Below are positions 13,075-26,800 of a stretch of 64,000 bases of DNA, piece after piece. The notes beneath the pieces are model-generated. The model was not told where the DNA came from. It ran no database searches and saw only the letters and a program-made list of their open reading frames with translations. Each line of letters opens with the position of its first letter. Positions within the stretch are counted from its first letter, which is position 1. A program made the translations under genes and the position numbers. This stretch comes from Amphiura filiformis (Eukaryota > Echinodermata > Ophiuroidea > Amphilepidida > Amphiuridae). The stretch covers positions 6,586,608 to 6,650,607 of the forward strand of contig NC_092647.1 of NCBI RefSeq assembly GCF_039555335.1, written 5' to 3'.

Positions 13075-14605
13075 ATTTGAAGATGCGAATTTAGCTTACT
13101 TATAGCTACAGCATTGACCTTTCTTTCAATCGTTTCTAAAATAATGTGCAAAAATTTGTGACATCTTCTCATGAAACTTACAAGTAATTCTAATCAAATT
13201 GTACAGTCTTTTCATTTTAGGAACTATAATAAATCACGGGTTGCACGTCCGGTCAGCGTAAGTTTACTAAATTTAGCGCCACTTTCACAAGGTAAATTGG
13301 TTGTCTTTGGCAAGTCATGAGTAAAATTAGAAACGTATCATCGACGGCCGATTTACCAATTTGGTTCGAGCTATCTTCAGTAGATAGCAAAAATTTACAT
13401 CGGATTATTACATCGAAATTCACTTGCTGATCTCACAAGTATGGACAACCAGGCGAAATAAATAAACGACTAAACGTTGTTTTATTGCACCTAATAAAAA
13501 CGGAAAATAAAATGCAGTAGACAATTTATTTAAAAAAGTTTTAAAAAAAACAAAAAAAAAAATTTAAAAAAAAACCCATTTTGCGACACATAAAACCAAC
13601 ATCTCCTTGACATACTAACAAACAAACATTTAACCAAACAAACAAAACGCGTAATTTTGCATTTTCAGAAGCACGTTATAACACATAAGATGTAACATGT
13701 TTTGTTTTATTTTTGGTACCTGAATGCTGAACCGCATTGACCATGTTGACTTTTGTGTAGTGATACACGCACGAGCTAACATCAAGCGCGTCGGACAATG
13801 ACTTCAGTTTACGCGTACGCATTACGCACGTGATACGCATTACAATAATTATTGTCGCTTGACAACAATCAAAACAGTCCTGGACAGCAGTTTGTCAACA
13901 CGTGTTTTGAAAAAGGTTCTGTTCTGTTCGGCAGCAGCTAAAGATGATAGGCCTACTGAGATTCCCGGGCTGAGATTTCACTCTCATCTAATTAGGCTAC
14001 GTCTTTATTTTTTATCAAAAGAAAATGTGTCTATAATGATGTGGAAACTAGGAGATATTTCTACTTGAAGATGCCTGAGATGCTAAGCGCCTATCGTGCA
14101 AGTATTTTACCACTCCGTACTCCATAAAAATAGTAAGTTTCAGTAGGACAACTACTTTTTTGTTGATTCGTTTTGAATTTGATACGGATAAAATTGAAAA
14201 TCACAGAATTTCAGCTGTGAGTAGTAGGCCCTATGCTAGTTTGGTTGAATTTAGCGATTTGCCGCTAGCGGGTTATATTTGGCAATTGCAAAACGATAGC
14301 TTGGCACCAGTCCCTCGGGTATTTTTGAATCCGTCTCATAATTATCATTAGGCCTATTATTATACAAAAAGTTTTGGTCTCCCGTCCAGCAGCTGACCAC
14401 GATCGACTCAATGTTGAAGGCGCTCTGTGATATGGTAGCTACCGGGTATTAAATTTTAAGTTATAATGCCGGAGTGATCCAAAAAAAGAAAAAAAAAATC
14501 CTATTTTGAACAAAGCCGCTTTCTAAATGGAAAAATTTCATCACATCAGATAGAGGACACAAACACGATCAGGAGTAAAGATAAAAAGAAGGATCAGAAT
14601 GCAAA

Positions 14606-14724
14606 AGTCTACAGCACCCGGTATTCCCAGGCGGTCTCCCATCCAAGTACTAACCGGGCCCGACGTTGCGTAACTTCGGGGATCGGACGAGAACCGGTGT
14701 ATTCAACGTGGTATGGCCGTAGAC
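14606..14724 (-). rRNA. 5S rRNA copy 7 (canonical)
   Basis: 119-nt gene with TTTT terminator. The downstream spacer has a small private rearrangement near 14473-14500, outside the gene. Confidence 0.95.
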
Positions 14725-16246
14725 ATTTGAAGATGCGAATTTAGCTTACTTATAGCTACAGCATTGACCTTTCTTTCAATCGTTTCTAAAATAATGTGCA
14801 AAAATTTGTGACATCTTCTCATGAAACTTACAAGTAATTCTAATCAAATTGTACAGTCTTTTCATTTTAGGAACTATAATAAATCACGGGTTGCACGTCC
14901 GGTCAGCGTAAGTTTACTAAATTTAGCGCCACTTTCACAAGGTAAATTGGTTGTCTTTGGCAAGTCATGAGTAAAATTAGAAACGTATCATCGACGGCCG
15001 ATTTACCAATTTGGTTCGAGCTATCTTCAGTAGATAGCAAAAATTTACATCGGATTATTACATCGAAATTCACTTGCTGATCTCACAAGTATGGACAACC
15101 AGGCGAAATAAATAAACGGCTAAACGTTGTTTTATTGCACCTAATAAAAACGGAAAATAAAATGCAGTAGACAATTTATTTAAAAAAGTTTAAAAAAAAA
15201 AAAAAAAAAAAAACCCATTTTGCGACACATAAAACCAACATCTCCTTGACATACTAACAAACAAACATTTAACCAAACAAACAAAACGCGTAATTTTGCA
15301 TTTTCAGAAGCACGTTATAACACATAAGATGTAACATGTTTTGTTTTATTTTTGGTACCTGAATGCTGAACCGCATTGACCATGTTGACTTTTGTGTAGT
15401 GATACACGCACGAGCTAACATCAAGCGCGTCGGACAATGACTTCAGTTTACGCGTACGCATTACGCACGTGATACGCATTACAATAATTATTGTCGCTTG
15501 ACAACAATCAAAACAGTCCTGGACAGCAGTTTGTCAACACGTGTTTTGAAAAAGGTTCTGTTCTGTTCGGCAGCAGCTAAAGATGATAGGCCTACTGAGA
15601 TTCCCGGGCTGAGATTTCACTCTCATCTAATTAGGCTACGTCTTTATTTTTTATCAAAAGAAAATGTGTCTATAATGATGTGGAAACTAGGAGATATTTC
15701 TACTTGAAGATGCCTGAGATGCTAAGCGCCTATCGTGCAAGTATTTTACCACTCCGTACTGCATAAAAAATAGTAAGTTTCAGTAGGACAACTACTTTTT
15801 TGTTGATTCGTTTTGAATTTGATACGGATAAAATTGAAAATCACAGAATTTCAGCTGTGAGTAGTAGGCCCTATGCTAGTTTGGTTGAATTTAGCGATTT
15901 GCCGCTAGCGGGTTATATTTGGCAATTGCAAAACGATAGCTTGGCACCAGTCCCTCGGGTATTTTTGAATCCGTCTCATAATTATCATTAGGCCTATTAT
16001 TATACAAAAAGTTTTGGTCTCCCGTCCAGCAGCTGACCACGATCGACTCAATGTTGAAGGCGCTCTGTGTTATGGTAGCTACCGGGTATTAAATTTTAAG
16101 TTATAATGCCGGGGTGCTCCAGAAATTGAGAAAAAAAAATCCTATTTTGAACAAAGCCGCTTTCTAAATGGAAAAATTTCATCACATCAGATAGAGGACA
16201 CAAACACGATCAGGAGTAAAGATAAAAAGAAGGATCAGAATGCAAA

Positions 16247-16365
16247 AGTCTACAGCACCCGGTATTCCCAGGCGGTCTCCCATCCAAGTACTAACCGGGC
16301 CCGACGTTGCGTAACTTCGGGGATCGGACGAGAACCGGTGTATTCAACGTGGTATGGCCGTAGAC
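16247..16365 (-). rRNA. 5S rRNA copy 8 (canonical)
   Basis: 119-nt gene with TTTT terminator and TATAAG upstream. Confidence 0.95.
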
Positions 16366-17888
16366 ATTTGAAGATGCGAATTTAGCTTACTTATAGCTAC
16401 AGCATTGACCTTTCTTTCAATCGTTTCTAAAATAATGTGCAAAAATTTGTGACATCTTCTCATGAAACTTACAAGTAATTCTAATCAAATTGTACAGTCT
16501 TTTCATTTTAGGAACTATAATAAATCACGGGTTGCACGTCCGGTCAGCGTAAGTTTACTAAATTTAGCGCCACTTTCACAAGGTAAATTGGTTGTCTTTG
16601 GCAAGTCATGAGTAAAATTAGAAACGTATCATCGACGGCCGATTTACCAATTTGGTTCGAGCTATCTTCAGTAGATAGCAAAAATTTACATCGGATTATT
16701 ACATCGAAATTCACTTGCTGATCTCACAAGTATGGACAACCAGGCGAAATAAATAAACGACTAAACGTTGTTTTATTGCACCTAATAAAAACGGAAAATA
16801 AAATGCAGTAGACAATTTATTAAAAAAGTTTTAAAAAAAAAAAAAATAAAAAAAAACCCATTTTGCGACACATAAAACCAACATCTCCTTGACATACTAA
16901 CAAACAAACATTTAACCAAACAAACAAAACGCGTAATTTTGCATTTTCAGAAGCACGTTATAACACATAAGATGTAACATGTTTTGTTTTATTTTTGGTA
17001 CCTGAATGCTGAACCGCATTGACCATGTTGACTTTTGTGTAGTGATACACGCACGAGCTAACATCAAGCGCGTCGGACAATGACTTCAGTTTACGCGTAC
17101 GCATTACGCACGTGATACGCATTACAATAATTATTGTCGCTTGACAACAATCAAAACAGTCCTGGACAGCAGTTTGTCAACACGTGTTTTGAAAAAGGTT
17201 CTGTTCTGTTCGGCAGCAGCTAAAGATGATAGGCCTACTGAGATTCCCGGGCTGAGATTTCACTCTCATCTAATTAGGCTACGTCTTTATTTTTTATCAA
17301 AAGAAAATGTGTCTATAATGATGTGGAAACTAGGAGATATTTCTACTTGAAGATGCCTGAGATGCTAAGCGCCTATCGTGCAAGTATTTTACCACTCCGT
17401 ACTCCATAAAAAATAGTAAGTTTCAGTAGGACAACTACTTTTTTGTTGATTCGTTTTGAATTTGATACGGATAAAATTGAAAATCACAGAATTTCAGCTG
17501 TGAGTAGTAGGCCCTATGCTAGTTTGGTTGAATTTAGCGATTTGCCGCTAGCGGGTTATATTTGGCAATTGCAAAACGATAGCTTGGCACCAGTCCCTCG
17601 GTATTTTTGAATCCGTCTCATAATTATCATTAGGCCTATTATTATACAAAAAGTTTTGGTCTCCCGTCCAGCAGCTGACCACGATCGACTCAATGTTGAA
17701 GGCGCTCTGTGATATGGTAGCTACCGGGTATTAAATTTTAATTTATAATGCCGGGGTGCGCCAGAAATTGAGAAAAAAAATCCTATTTTGAACAAAGCCG
17801 CTTTCTAAATGGAAAAATTTCATCACATCAGATAGAGGACACAAACACGATCAGGAGTAAAGATAAAAAAGAAGAATCAGATTGCAAA

Positions 17889-18007
17889 AGTCTACAGCAC
17901 CCGGTATTCCCAGGCGGTCTCCCATCCAAGTACTAACCGGGCCCGACGTTGCGTAACTTCGGGGATCGGACGAGAACCGGTGTATTCAACGTGGTATGGC
18001 CGTAGAC
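17889..18007 (-). rRNA. 5S rRNA copy 9 (canonical)
   Basis: 119-nt gene with TTTT terminator. Private spacer changes occur a few bases past the terminator. Confidence 0.95.
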
Positions 18008-19525
18008 ATTTGAAGATGCGAATTTAGCTTACTTATAGCTACAGCATTGACCTTTCTTTCAATCGTTTCTAAAATAATGTGCAAAAATTTGTGACATCTT
18101 CTCATGAAACTTACAAGTAATTCTAATCAAATTGTACAGTCTTTTCATTTTAGGAACTATAATAAATCACGGGTTGCACGTCCGGTCAGCGTAAGTTACT
18201 AAATTTAGCGCCACTTTCACAAGGTAAATTGGTTGTCTTTGGCAAGTCATGAGTAAAATTAGAAACGTATCATCGACGGCCGATTTACCAATTTGGTTCG
18301 AGCTATCTTCAGTAGATAGCAAAAATTTACATCGGATTATTACATTGAAATTCACTTGCTGATCTCACAAGTATGGACAACCAGGCGAAATAAATAAACG
18401 GCTAAACGTTGTTTTATTGCACCTAATAAAAACGGAAAATAAAATGCAGTAGACAATTTATTTAAAAAAGTTTAAAAAAAAAAAAAAAAAAAAAAACCAT
18501 TTTGCGACACATAAAACCAACATCTCCTTGACATACTAACAAACAAACATTTAACCAAACAAACAAAACGCGTAATTTTGCATTTTCAGAAGCACGTTAT
18601 AACACATAAGATGTAACATGTTTTGTTTTATTTTTGGTACCTGAATGCTGAACCGCATTGACCATGTTGACTTTTGTGTAGTGATACACGCACGAGCTAA
18701 CATCAAGCGCGTCGGACAATGACTTCAGTTTACGCGTACGCATTACGCACGTGATACGCATTACAATAATTATTGTCGCTTGACAACAATCAAAACAGTC
18801 CTGGACAGCAGTTTGTCAACACGTGTTTTGAAAAAGGTTCTGTTCTGTTCGGCAGCAGCTAAAGATGATAGGCCTACTGAGATTCCCGGGCTGAGATTTC
18901 ACTCTCATCTAATTAGGCTACGTCTTTATTTTTTATCAAAAGAAAATGTGTCTATAATGATGTGGAAACTAGGAGATATTTCTACTTGAAGATGCCTGAG
19001 ATGCTAAGCGCCTATCGTGCAAGTATTTTACCACTCCGTACTCCATAAAAAATAGTAAGTTTCAGTAGGACAACTACTTTTTTGTTGATTCGTTTTGAAT
19101 TTGATACGGATAAAATTGAAAATCACAGAATTTCAGCTGTGAGTAGTAGGCCCTATGCTAGTTTGGTTGAATTTAGCGATTTGCCGCTAGCGGGTTATAT
19201 TTGGCAATTGCAAAACGATAGCTTGGCACCAGTCCCTCGGGTATTTTTGAATCCGTCTCATAATTATCATTAGGCCTATTATTATACAAAAGTTTTGGTC
19301 TCCCGTCCAGCAGCTGACCACGATCGACTCAATGTTGAAGGCGCTCTGTGATATGGTAGCTACCGGGTATTAAATTTTAAGTTATAATGCCGGGGTGCTC
19401 CAGAAATTGAGAAAAAAATCCTATTTTGAACAAAGCCGCTTTCTAAATGGAAAAATTTCATCACATCAGATAGAGGACACAAACACGATCAGGAGTAAAG
19501 ATAAAAAAGAAGGATCAGAATGCAA

Positions 19526-19642
19526 AGTCTACAGCACCCGGTATTCCCAGGCGGTCTCCCATCCAAGTACTAACCGCCCGACGTTGCGTAACTTCGGGGA
19601 TCGGACGAGAACCGGTGTATTCAACGTGGTATGGCCGTAGAC
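19526..19642 (-). pseudogene. 5S rRNA copy 10, probable pseudogene at the array edge
   Basis: The gene is 117 nt because two bases are missing from the normally invariant GTCGGGCCCGGTTAG block. The terminator T-run is only three long instead of four. Both differences are absent from copies 1-9. Edge copies escape homogenisation, so decay here is expected. It could still be transcribed, since the upstream TATAAG is intact. Confidence 0.8.
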
Positions 19643-20380
19643 ATTTGAAGATGCGAATTTAGCTTACTTATAGCTACAGCATTGACCTTTCTTTCAATCG
19701 TTTCTAAAATAATGTGCAAAAATTTGTGACATCTTCTCATGAAACTTACAAGTAATTCTAATCAAATTGTACAGTCTTTTCATTTTAGGAACTATATATA
19801 ATAAATCACGGGTTGCACGTCCGGTCAGCGTAAGTTTACTAAATTTAGCGCCACTTTCACAAGGTAAATTGGTTGTCTTTGGCAAGTCATGAGTAAAATT
19901 AGAAACGTATCATCGACGGCCGATTTACCAATTTGGTTCGAGCTATCTTCAGTAGATAGCAAAAATTTACATCGGATTATTACATCGAAATTCACTTGCT
20001 GATCTCACAAGTAGGCCTATGGACAACCAGGCGAAATAAATAAACGACTAAACGTTGTTTTATTGCACCTAATAAAACAATCCTGTTTTAAAAAATAAAA
20101 AAAAAACCCATTTTATGACAGCAGTTTGTCAACACGTGTTTAAGATGTAAATGTTTTGTTTTATTTTTTGGTACCTGAATGCTGAACCGTATTGACCATG
20201 TTGGACTTTGTGTAGTGATACAACGGAAAATAAAATGCAGTAGACAATTTATTAAAAAAAGTTAAAAAATTGAAAAAACAAACAAAACAAATAAAAAACA
20301 AATAAAAACACATTTTGCGACACATAAAACCAACATCCGCTTGACATACAAACAAACATTTAAACAGACAAACAAAAATT

Positions 20381-20805
20381 TGACATTTGACCGTACATCA
20401 CAGATAGGTCAAATTATACCTTTTCTGAATCCTTTGGCGCCAAGAATTTTTATTATATTCAAAGGTCTACAGTGATTTAACAAAAATGCATTGTGAAAAC
20501 AGAACCTAATATTTTTTAGCTATATAAAAAATAGTTCCTGTACTGGACAAATTTATGATCATAATCCACGTGTTTTTACCATTCCTAACCACGTGTTTTC
20601 TGCGCTCAATAATCGCGCGACGTGAGTGCATCATTGCGTACACGCACGTGATAAGATGCGAGACCTTAAGCGTAGCCTAGTTCAAAACGCGCGGATGAGA
20701 AAAGCGTTGTAAACAAACTTTTCGTCTCGTGAAAACCACAATATTTCATAAATATTTTATTACTTACGTAGGGCCTATGTACCAGAAGTTGGTTAACAGT
20801 GTAAA
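20381..20805 (+). promoter_or_regulatory. Presumed promoter and 5' UTR of C2CD6
   Basis: The space between the decayed end of the 5S array and the first ATG is relatively CpG-rich from about 20570 to 20720 (several CACGTG and GCGCG words). The start codon context is AAAATGG. No TATA box was obvious. The transcription start cannot be placed from sequence alone. Confidence 0.4.
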
Positions 20806-23800
20806 ATGGCTGTTGAAATGAACACGTTTGATTTAGACGCTTTTGACGAGTACCGCGTCAAGGGACACTATGTTGCAGCATTACCGGTAAGCCCTAAAAT
20901 CAGGAGTGTTAGTCAGACTTTCATGCCGCTTGCGCTTCGCGCGCATTTCAAGACCGGTTTAAGACCGAAATTCGACTTGATTGTAACCAAAATAGTGGTA
21001 TTTGTGCAAATTATAGTAGTGTTCGGTGTTTTAGAACAGCTCAAAGCAGAGTCTGCAGTGCATTGGGGTATCTTGACTTCCGTTCAAGTAGGCATCTAGG
21101 GCCTAGGGCTAGGCCTACAAATAGTGGAGGATCTTTAGCCTGAAATTTTCGAAGAACTCATCATCGGAGGCTAACAGTAAAAATGATATACCAAAATAAA
21201 TCAAAATGCTCGAGGGTGAAGTATACGGGGATGAGCCACTGTTTTCTTTTTTTTTGGGTGGGGGGGTGCCTTTTCAGCGATTTTGTAGATAGATACGTCT
21301 TGTTCCACCAGTAATGTTGCACAGTAACTAAAGAAGAAGAAGATGGGTGGGCAAGTTTCAGTGGAGACCAATGCGCCCAATTGAGCGCATCATGTAGCCT
21401 ACACATGGGTAAAATTGCCCCTAAAAGCGCCCAATTAGGGAGAATTGGTAGATCTAGGCCCTATACTTGATGGGTGGAAAAACTGAAAAAGGTAGGTATA
21501 AAAAAGGCAGCATCTGAAAGTCTGCATTATGGCACATCTCCGTGCAAAAAAAAAAATGAAGACCTCCGGGTCAAAATGAAGCTACGCTTCTCATACAGGA
21601 TTTTTTCATGGTGGGTTGCCAGATTTAGTTCATCGGAGAAATAATATTGTTCTTCATCCTTTGCATCGTTTCCTTACTTTGCTTCTCTCATTATGTTTTA
21701 CTCTCTTTCAGAGTGGAGTACTGAGCATGCACATAAAACAAGTGAAGAAGTTGGATGCAAGCCGTATCCTTGCTTTGCGTTTTCCTTTGGACGAGATTTA
21801 AAATTAGAACCGTTCACAATTACATGTTACTCATTACGGCAACAAATGGACGTTTAAAGCCATAATGTGTGATTTACATAAAGAATAGATTGTAATTTAA
21901 ATGTTGTCCCGTTTGAATTTCGAGCCAAACAAATGAGGTAAAATGAAGAAAAATGTTATTTCATTCCAGCGCCTACAATGCGTGTACTATTAGCTCGCCG
22001 ATCGTATTGGCGGAGCTCACGCAGCTGGGATGTACAAACATTAAGACTAACACTTCCCCCTAAAACACGTTTTTATATTAGGTCAACAGATGACGCAATT
22101 CAATGTTATAGCAACGCGAATGTGGTAAATCTGTTGAAAACTACCTATCCAAGCACATTTTTGACCAAAATGTAGGTTTTAAAAGTCAAAACCTCAAGTG
22201 TTCCTTACAATATTTTTCAAATTTTATATCATTAAATGAAAGAGCACATTTATATTGGCCATATACTAGCTTTATTAGATAGAGCAATGGCCAATTCTCT
22301 TTAAATTGCAAATCTTGTGCAAAAAGGTACTGCTTTCGCCTGTTTTGTATACGGTTGTAAATTCAATGAACTATGGCTTTGCTAAAGAGCGCTTACAAAT
22401 TGATATGCAAGAAGCAAATCACACATTATGGCATAGTTAGACCAGAGAAGATTTCATTACATCTTCTCTGGTTAGACACAAGACATATATCTCGAGATCA
22501 CTTACATTTATTATGGAGGCCCGGTATGGAGTGCAGATTTAACCGCCCATTTGTTGCCGAAATGAGTAACATGTGGTTGTGAACATAGTCCTGCCAGCAA
22601 GACTTCAGTCTTTATCATAAACATAATGACATCTACAGACCTAGGTATGACGAGTTACAGTTACTGGAACTAGTTGTGAACATAGATGGTTCTGGTTTTA
22701 AGCCCTCGAAATCATCCTAAAAGGCAGATTACATAAACATAATCCAGTCACTCATTCGGGAATTTTATAGCAATTGGGGAGGGACAGGAAGTACGAAACC
22801 CCCCAATGTGTGTACTTTGGGATGCATATATTTATCAATTATCATTCAAGATAAAAATGCTGAAAATGTGCTTGGGATGTGGAGGAAACTATTTGTAGCA
22901 TTTCAAACTAAAAATATATACGACAAATTGATGATGGATTATGAATTAACAAATTTTAGTCATTTAATTCGTCATTTAATTTGTCATGCACTAAAAATAT
23001 TTGTCATACTACATTTTTGTCATTCATTAATTTGATTTTACAAATTATAATTTTATTCTTATTTATTTATAAGTCGTGAAAATATTTGTATGAAATTTAA
23101 TTTGAAATACTATAAATTGTTTCCTCAACATCCCAAGCACATTTTGGGCATTTTTTAAAAATATCTTGAATGATATTTCATTTGCAATGACTAATTTTAA
23201 TTTGTCAAATAAGACCACTTCTTATGCCAATCCATCTTTTTCCGCGTATACATTCTCCTTGACCGATTCATTTTGTCCTGAATCAGATGTAACAACCCCT
23301 GATCCTGAAGTTTATGTCAGGATTCGAGTTGGCAAACTTATTAAATGTACGCAGACAACAACAATGGACAGAGGATGCACCTTGGTGGACGACATAAGAC
23401 ACTTCTCTATCAATGTAAGTTTAAGTTATGCGATTAAAAATTTGAAAACTACTACTCAAAATGTGGTGTTCGCGTTCGGTGATAACTTGTCATGTGGGAG
23501 TGGGTCATGGTTTACGTATAGCACACTCTTTCCTGTTTCTGGTTATCCTCACAAAAATATTTTGTTCGATGGTAATAGATGGCGTCCTTGTCATGTATCT
23601 CGTGCTCGTGCCTGTCGTGCTCAGGTGCCCGGTGGTGTGCGGTGCGGTATGATTTACTTGAATAAACAGAGACGACAAAAGTCACTACATGTAGCATGGT
23701 ACGTATTTTGTGACTTGTCCAATAACTGGTTTCCTCGGTGAAGAGCCTTGTGTCTGATTAAAAAAAAACCCAAACAAACCCGATTTCTTGATCCAAAAAG

Positions 23801-26800
23801 CTGCTTTGACACTACACCATTTAGCTTCCCTCCGAGAGGCTTCGTGGTCTGTTCAGAAATATGTCGTTGTGTTTTTAGCTGCACTCCCAAAGCATAGCGT
23901 GCGTCTATGGCAGGCCATGAGTGTCACAACTTACGTCCGTTCGTTTATCTAGCGATTGTGAAAACTAAAGAACAAAACTAATCATGCGAATAGGCCTATA
24001 TCATAATTTATAATAATAACTTTCTTTAATAGGTATCTCGCAAACGAGAAGATCCATCTAACGAAATCCGAATAGACCTCATCCTAGTGGAAGGTCCACA
24101 CGCACATCGAATCATTGGACATAAAGATATGCATATATATGACATTATCAAGGTAAATATTATAATAGATCTCTAGTGGAAATAACATGTAGGCCTACAT
24201 CGAATCATTGGACATAAAAAAAATGCATATGCATTTTATGACATTATCAAGGTAAATAGGCCTACTTAATAATTATCATAATTTGTAAAGTTTACACAAA
24301 TTATTTTAATATCTGCATCCAACCGCAAGGTAGGTCTAGGTCTATTATTAAGGGATTGGATAGGCCTATATAAAACCGGCACGGATCGGACAGCAAGGTT
24401 TGTGGAATCAGACACATCAATTTGCATTCTAAATACGAGGAATGTCCTTCTGATATCAAATAAATTTTTGATGATGATTTGTTTTTGGAAATTTTGAAAA
24501 TAATAAAAAATATAATACTCATTTTGTGGCAAATTATCAAAAATTTATATTTTTGATATTTAACATAACAGTCCTCGAAGTAAACTATATAAATCTCCTA
24601 CTTAAAGGGTATGTAGCAGCTGGGATGAAAAACTGACGATCATCATTGAAAGTTTTGACCTTTCGTATCACCGTCCATGACCTGTTGTACGGGTCGGGAC
24701 GGAACCACATCCCTGTCCAAATCAAATGATAACCCCCTCCCCCGGGTTGTAGTGCTTTCCGTCATAAAGTTATTTTGACTTTTTTCTACAGAATCTGTAC
24801 ATTGCTGGAACGTATGAATTGCAATATCGCCAACATGTAAGTATAGATGGACGTTGCTTACTAACTGTTTATTACTTGCTGCAATGTTATTAGGCCATCT
24901 GCAATTGATTCTGAGTTTCCTGTTGCCGTCCGGGTCGGTTTTGACTGCCGGGTCAAATAGAGAAATAATTCATTATTTGAAATTTTCTATAAGATTATCA
25001 TCTAGTTTTTACACATTTTCACAACTGGCTAAATTTTGTTTATTCAAACTATTACGGCATTAGCTTAGTCTAATTCAACCTTCAAACCCACCCATCTGTA
25101 TTAAACATCTCAAAAAAAGTAACTAACCCCCCTTACATAATGACCATTATTCACAAACGGGTGATTAGTATTACAAATTTGTAAAATGCGTTGGAAGCAG
25201 AATTTATTTCTGCACATTTTGACACCTCATTTGTAGCAATTGACTAAATATTGACGTCACAGCGTACATTTAAATCAATGTACCCCAAGATAAGATTTGA
25301 AAGTTGCAGTAAATTGTATTGATTTTGTATTCAGTGTAATGGAAGGAAATCTGTGTAATGATATAGGAGTGTTTTTGTATTGTAAAAATTTGTATGTAAG
25401 TGCAACTTTCAAATCTGGACCTCACTACATTAAATTGACCGGTGTTTTATTGTTTTCTGGGCTATCGTATATCAAATGAGGTGTCAAAATGCGCAGAAAT
25501 AAATTCTGCTTCCAGCGCATTTTACAGATTTGTAATACAATAGCCCCTTTTAAATAATGACCATTATTTAAGGGGGGGGGGGGGTTAGTTACTTTTTTTG
25601 AGATGTTTACTTCCTCCAATATTGTACTTATTTGAAGGTCTTTTATTATCCAATTCAATGCTACAAGCCTATGACACACAGTACATGCCATGCGTGAGTA
25701 TTACTAGCTCAGTAAACAAATGGTTAGCGGTTAGCAATAGCAAGAAAACATTTACAACTTTCCTGATTTACATAAAACAACCAACTTTGCTAATGCCGGT
25801 CGAATTCATTTGGAAGACAATAATGAATTGACACCAAATAATGAATAATGAATTCTTCCTCGTCGAATTTTTCAAACTTCCCAACAGGAAACTCAGAATC
25901 AATTACAGATGGCCTTTTTGACTATCAGTTGTTGTAATTATGACTGTTTTTGATATACTTTCATGGTTCGTATCTTTCACTGTCATTTCCCCATACCAAA
26001 GTTGTTTAGCTCAAATCTTTCTGCGCACATTTAACTATAAATCCTGACTCTAAGAACAAAAATTAAAAACAACAACAAAAACCTCAAAAAGCAAACAAAC
26101 AAAAACAAACAAACAAAAAACACCCCTCCACCCCCCCCCCCCCACATTCACACACATACCCCCACCCCCACAAAAAACACGCATTTCGCATTTTGTTTTC
26201 TGGCCACCTTTATACCGAAAACAAAAGTGTTTTTTAGCCTAATAGCGTGATTTTTTTCTCCATAAATTTGTGAAGCTTCGTCATTTTTTCCGTTTCCTGT
26301 GACGCACTAAAATTGCCGAAAACGGCTTGTGCCCGGTGCCGCCCCCCACCAAACCCAGTGTCGCCCACATCATGATCAGTGCCCCCAGGATGACTCAAGC
26401 TACGCATAAAGCCCCAATGACTGAGAAAATTATATTGAATTTTTTTGAAACGACCAGAATTGATAGTTGTACGACCTTTTATAAAAGCTTATAAAATTAG
26501 GTATGCATTACCGGTATTTTGATACAGCCAAAATGCAAATTCGGATTTCCCTATAGCGTTTGTGTGGACCCGGGTATGTTGGTGATGTATTTAAAGGGTG
26601 TGGGGATGTATGTGTGAAGGGGTGTGTGGGTGGGGTGTGGGTACATGTCCGCTGAGCATGTGTGCTATCGTCATCAAAGTATTGAGTATTGCTATCTTCA
26701 GTAGATAGCATAAGTCAACAGTAACAGTGAGGGGCAAACTGCAATAATTAAACTTTAGTTTACCGTTTTTACAATCCCGTCGTCATCATCATCAGACCAT

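Larger units (their letters stand above)
3096..20380 (-). repeat. 5S rDNA tandem array, about 1.64-kb units
   Basis: Ten units each hold one 5S gene on the minus strand. Gene-to-gene spacing is 1637-1650 bp. Spacers are nearly identical, and most length differences are in a poly(A) run beside ACCCATTTTGCGACAC. The first unit (about 3096-3975) has lost its 5S gene and nearby spacer. The last (after about 20080) is scrambled and decayed. Units 1-3 form one subfamily and units 4-10 another, told apart by linked changes in the gene and spacer, for example GAGCAGTAGG against GAGTAGTAGG and AACAATCC against AACAGTCC. Each spacer has the hairpin GCTATCTTCAGTAGATAGC. I found no linked snRNA, histone or spliced-leader gene. 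Confidence 0.95.

Noticed and set aside
3983-19273. Recurrent 69- and 63-codon frames in every 5S spacer (beginning TTIKT and IRFEFDTDK)
   Set aside because: They recur because the spacer is homogenised with the array. Several units disrupt them, start codons are non-ATG, and no protein family is recognised.
23166-23286. Upstream extension of the open frame leading into C2CD6 exon 3
   Set aside because: A TCCTGAATCAG acceptor at 23286 joins exon 2 in phase, and the upstream residues look like translated intron and MITE end.
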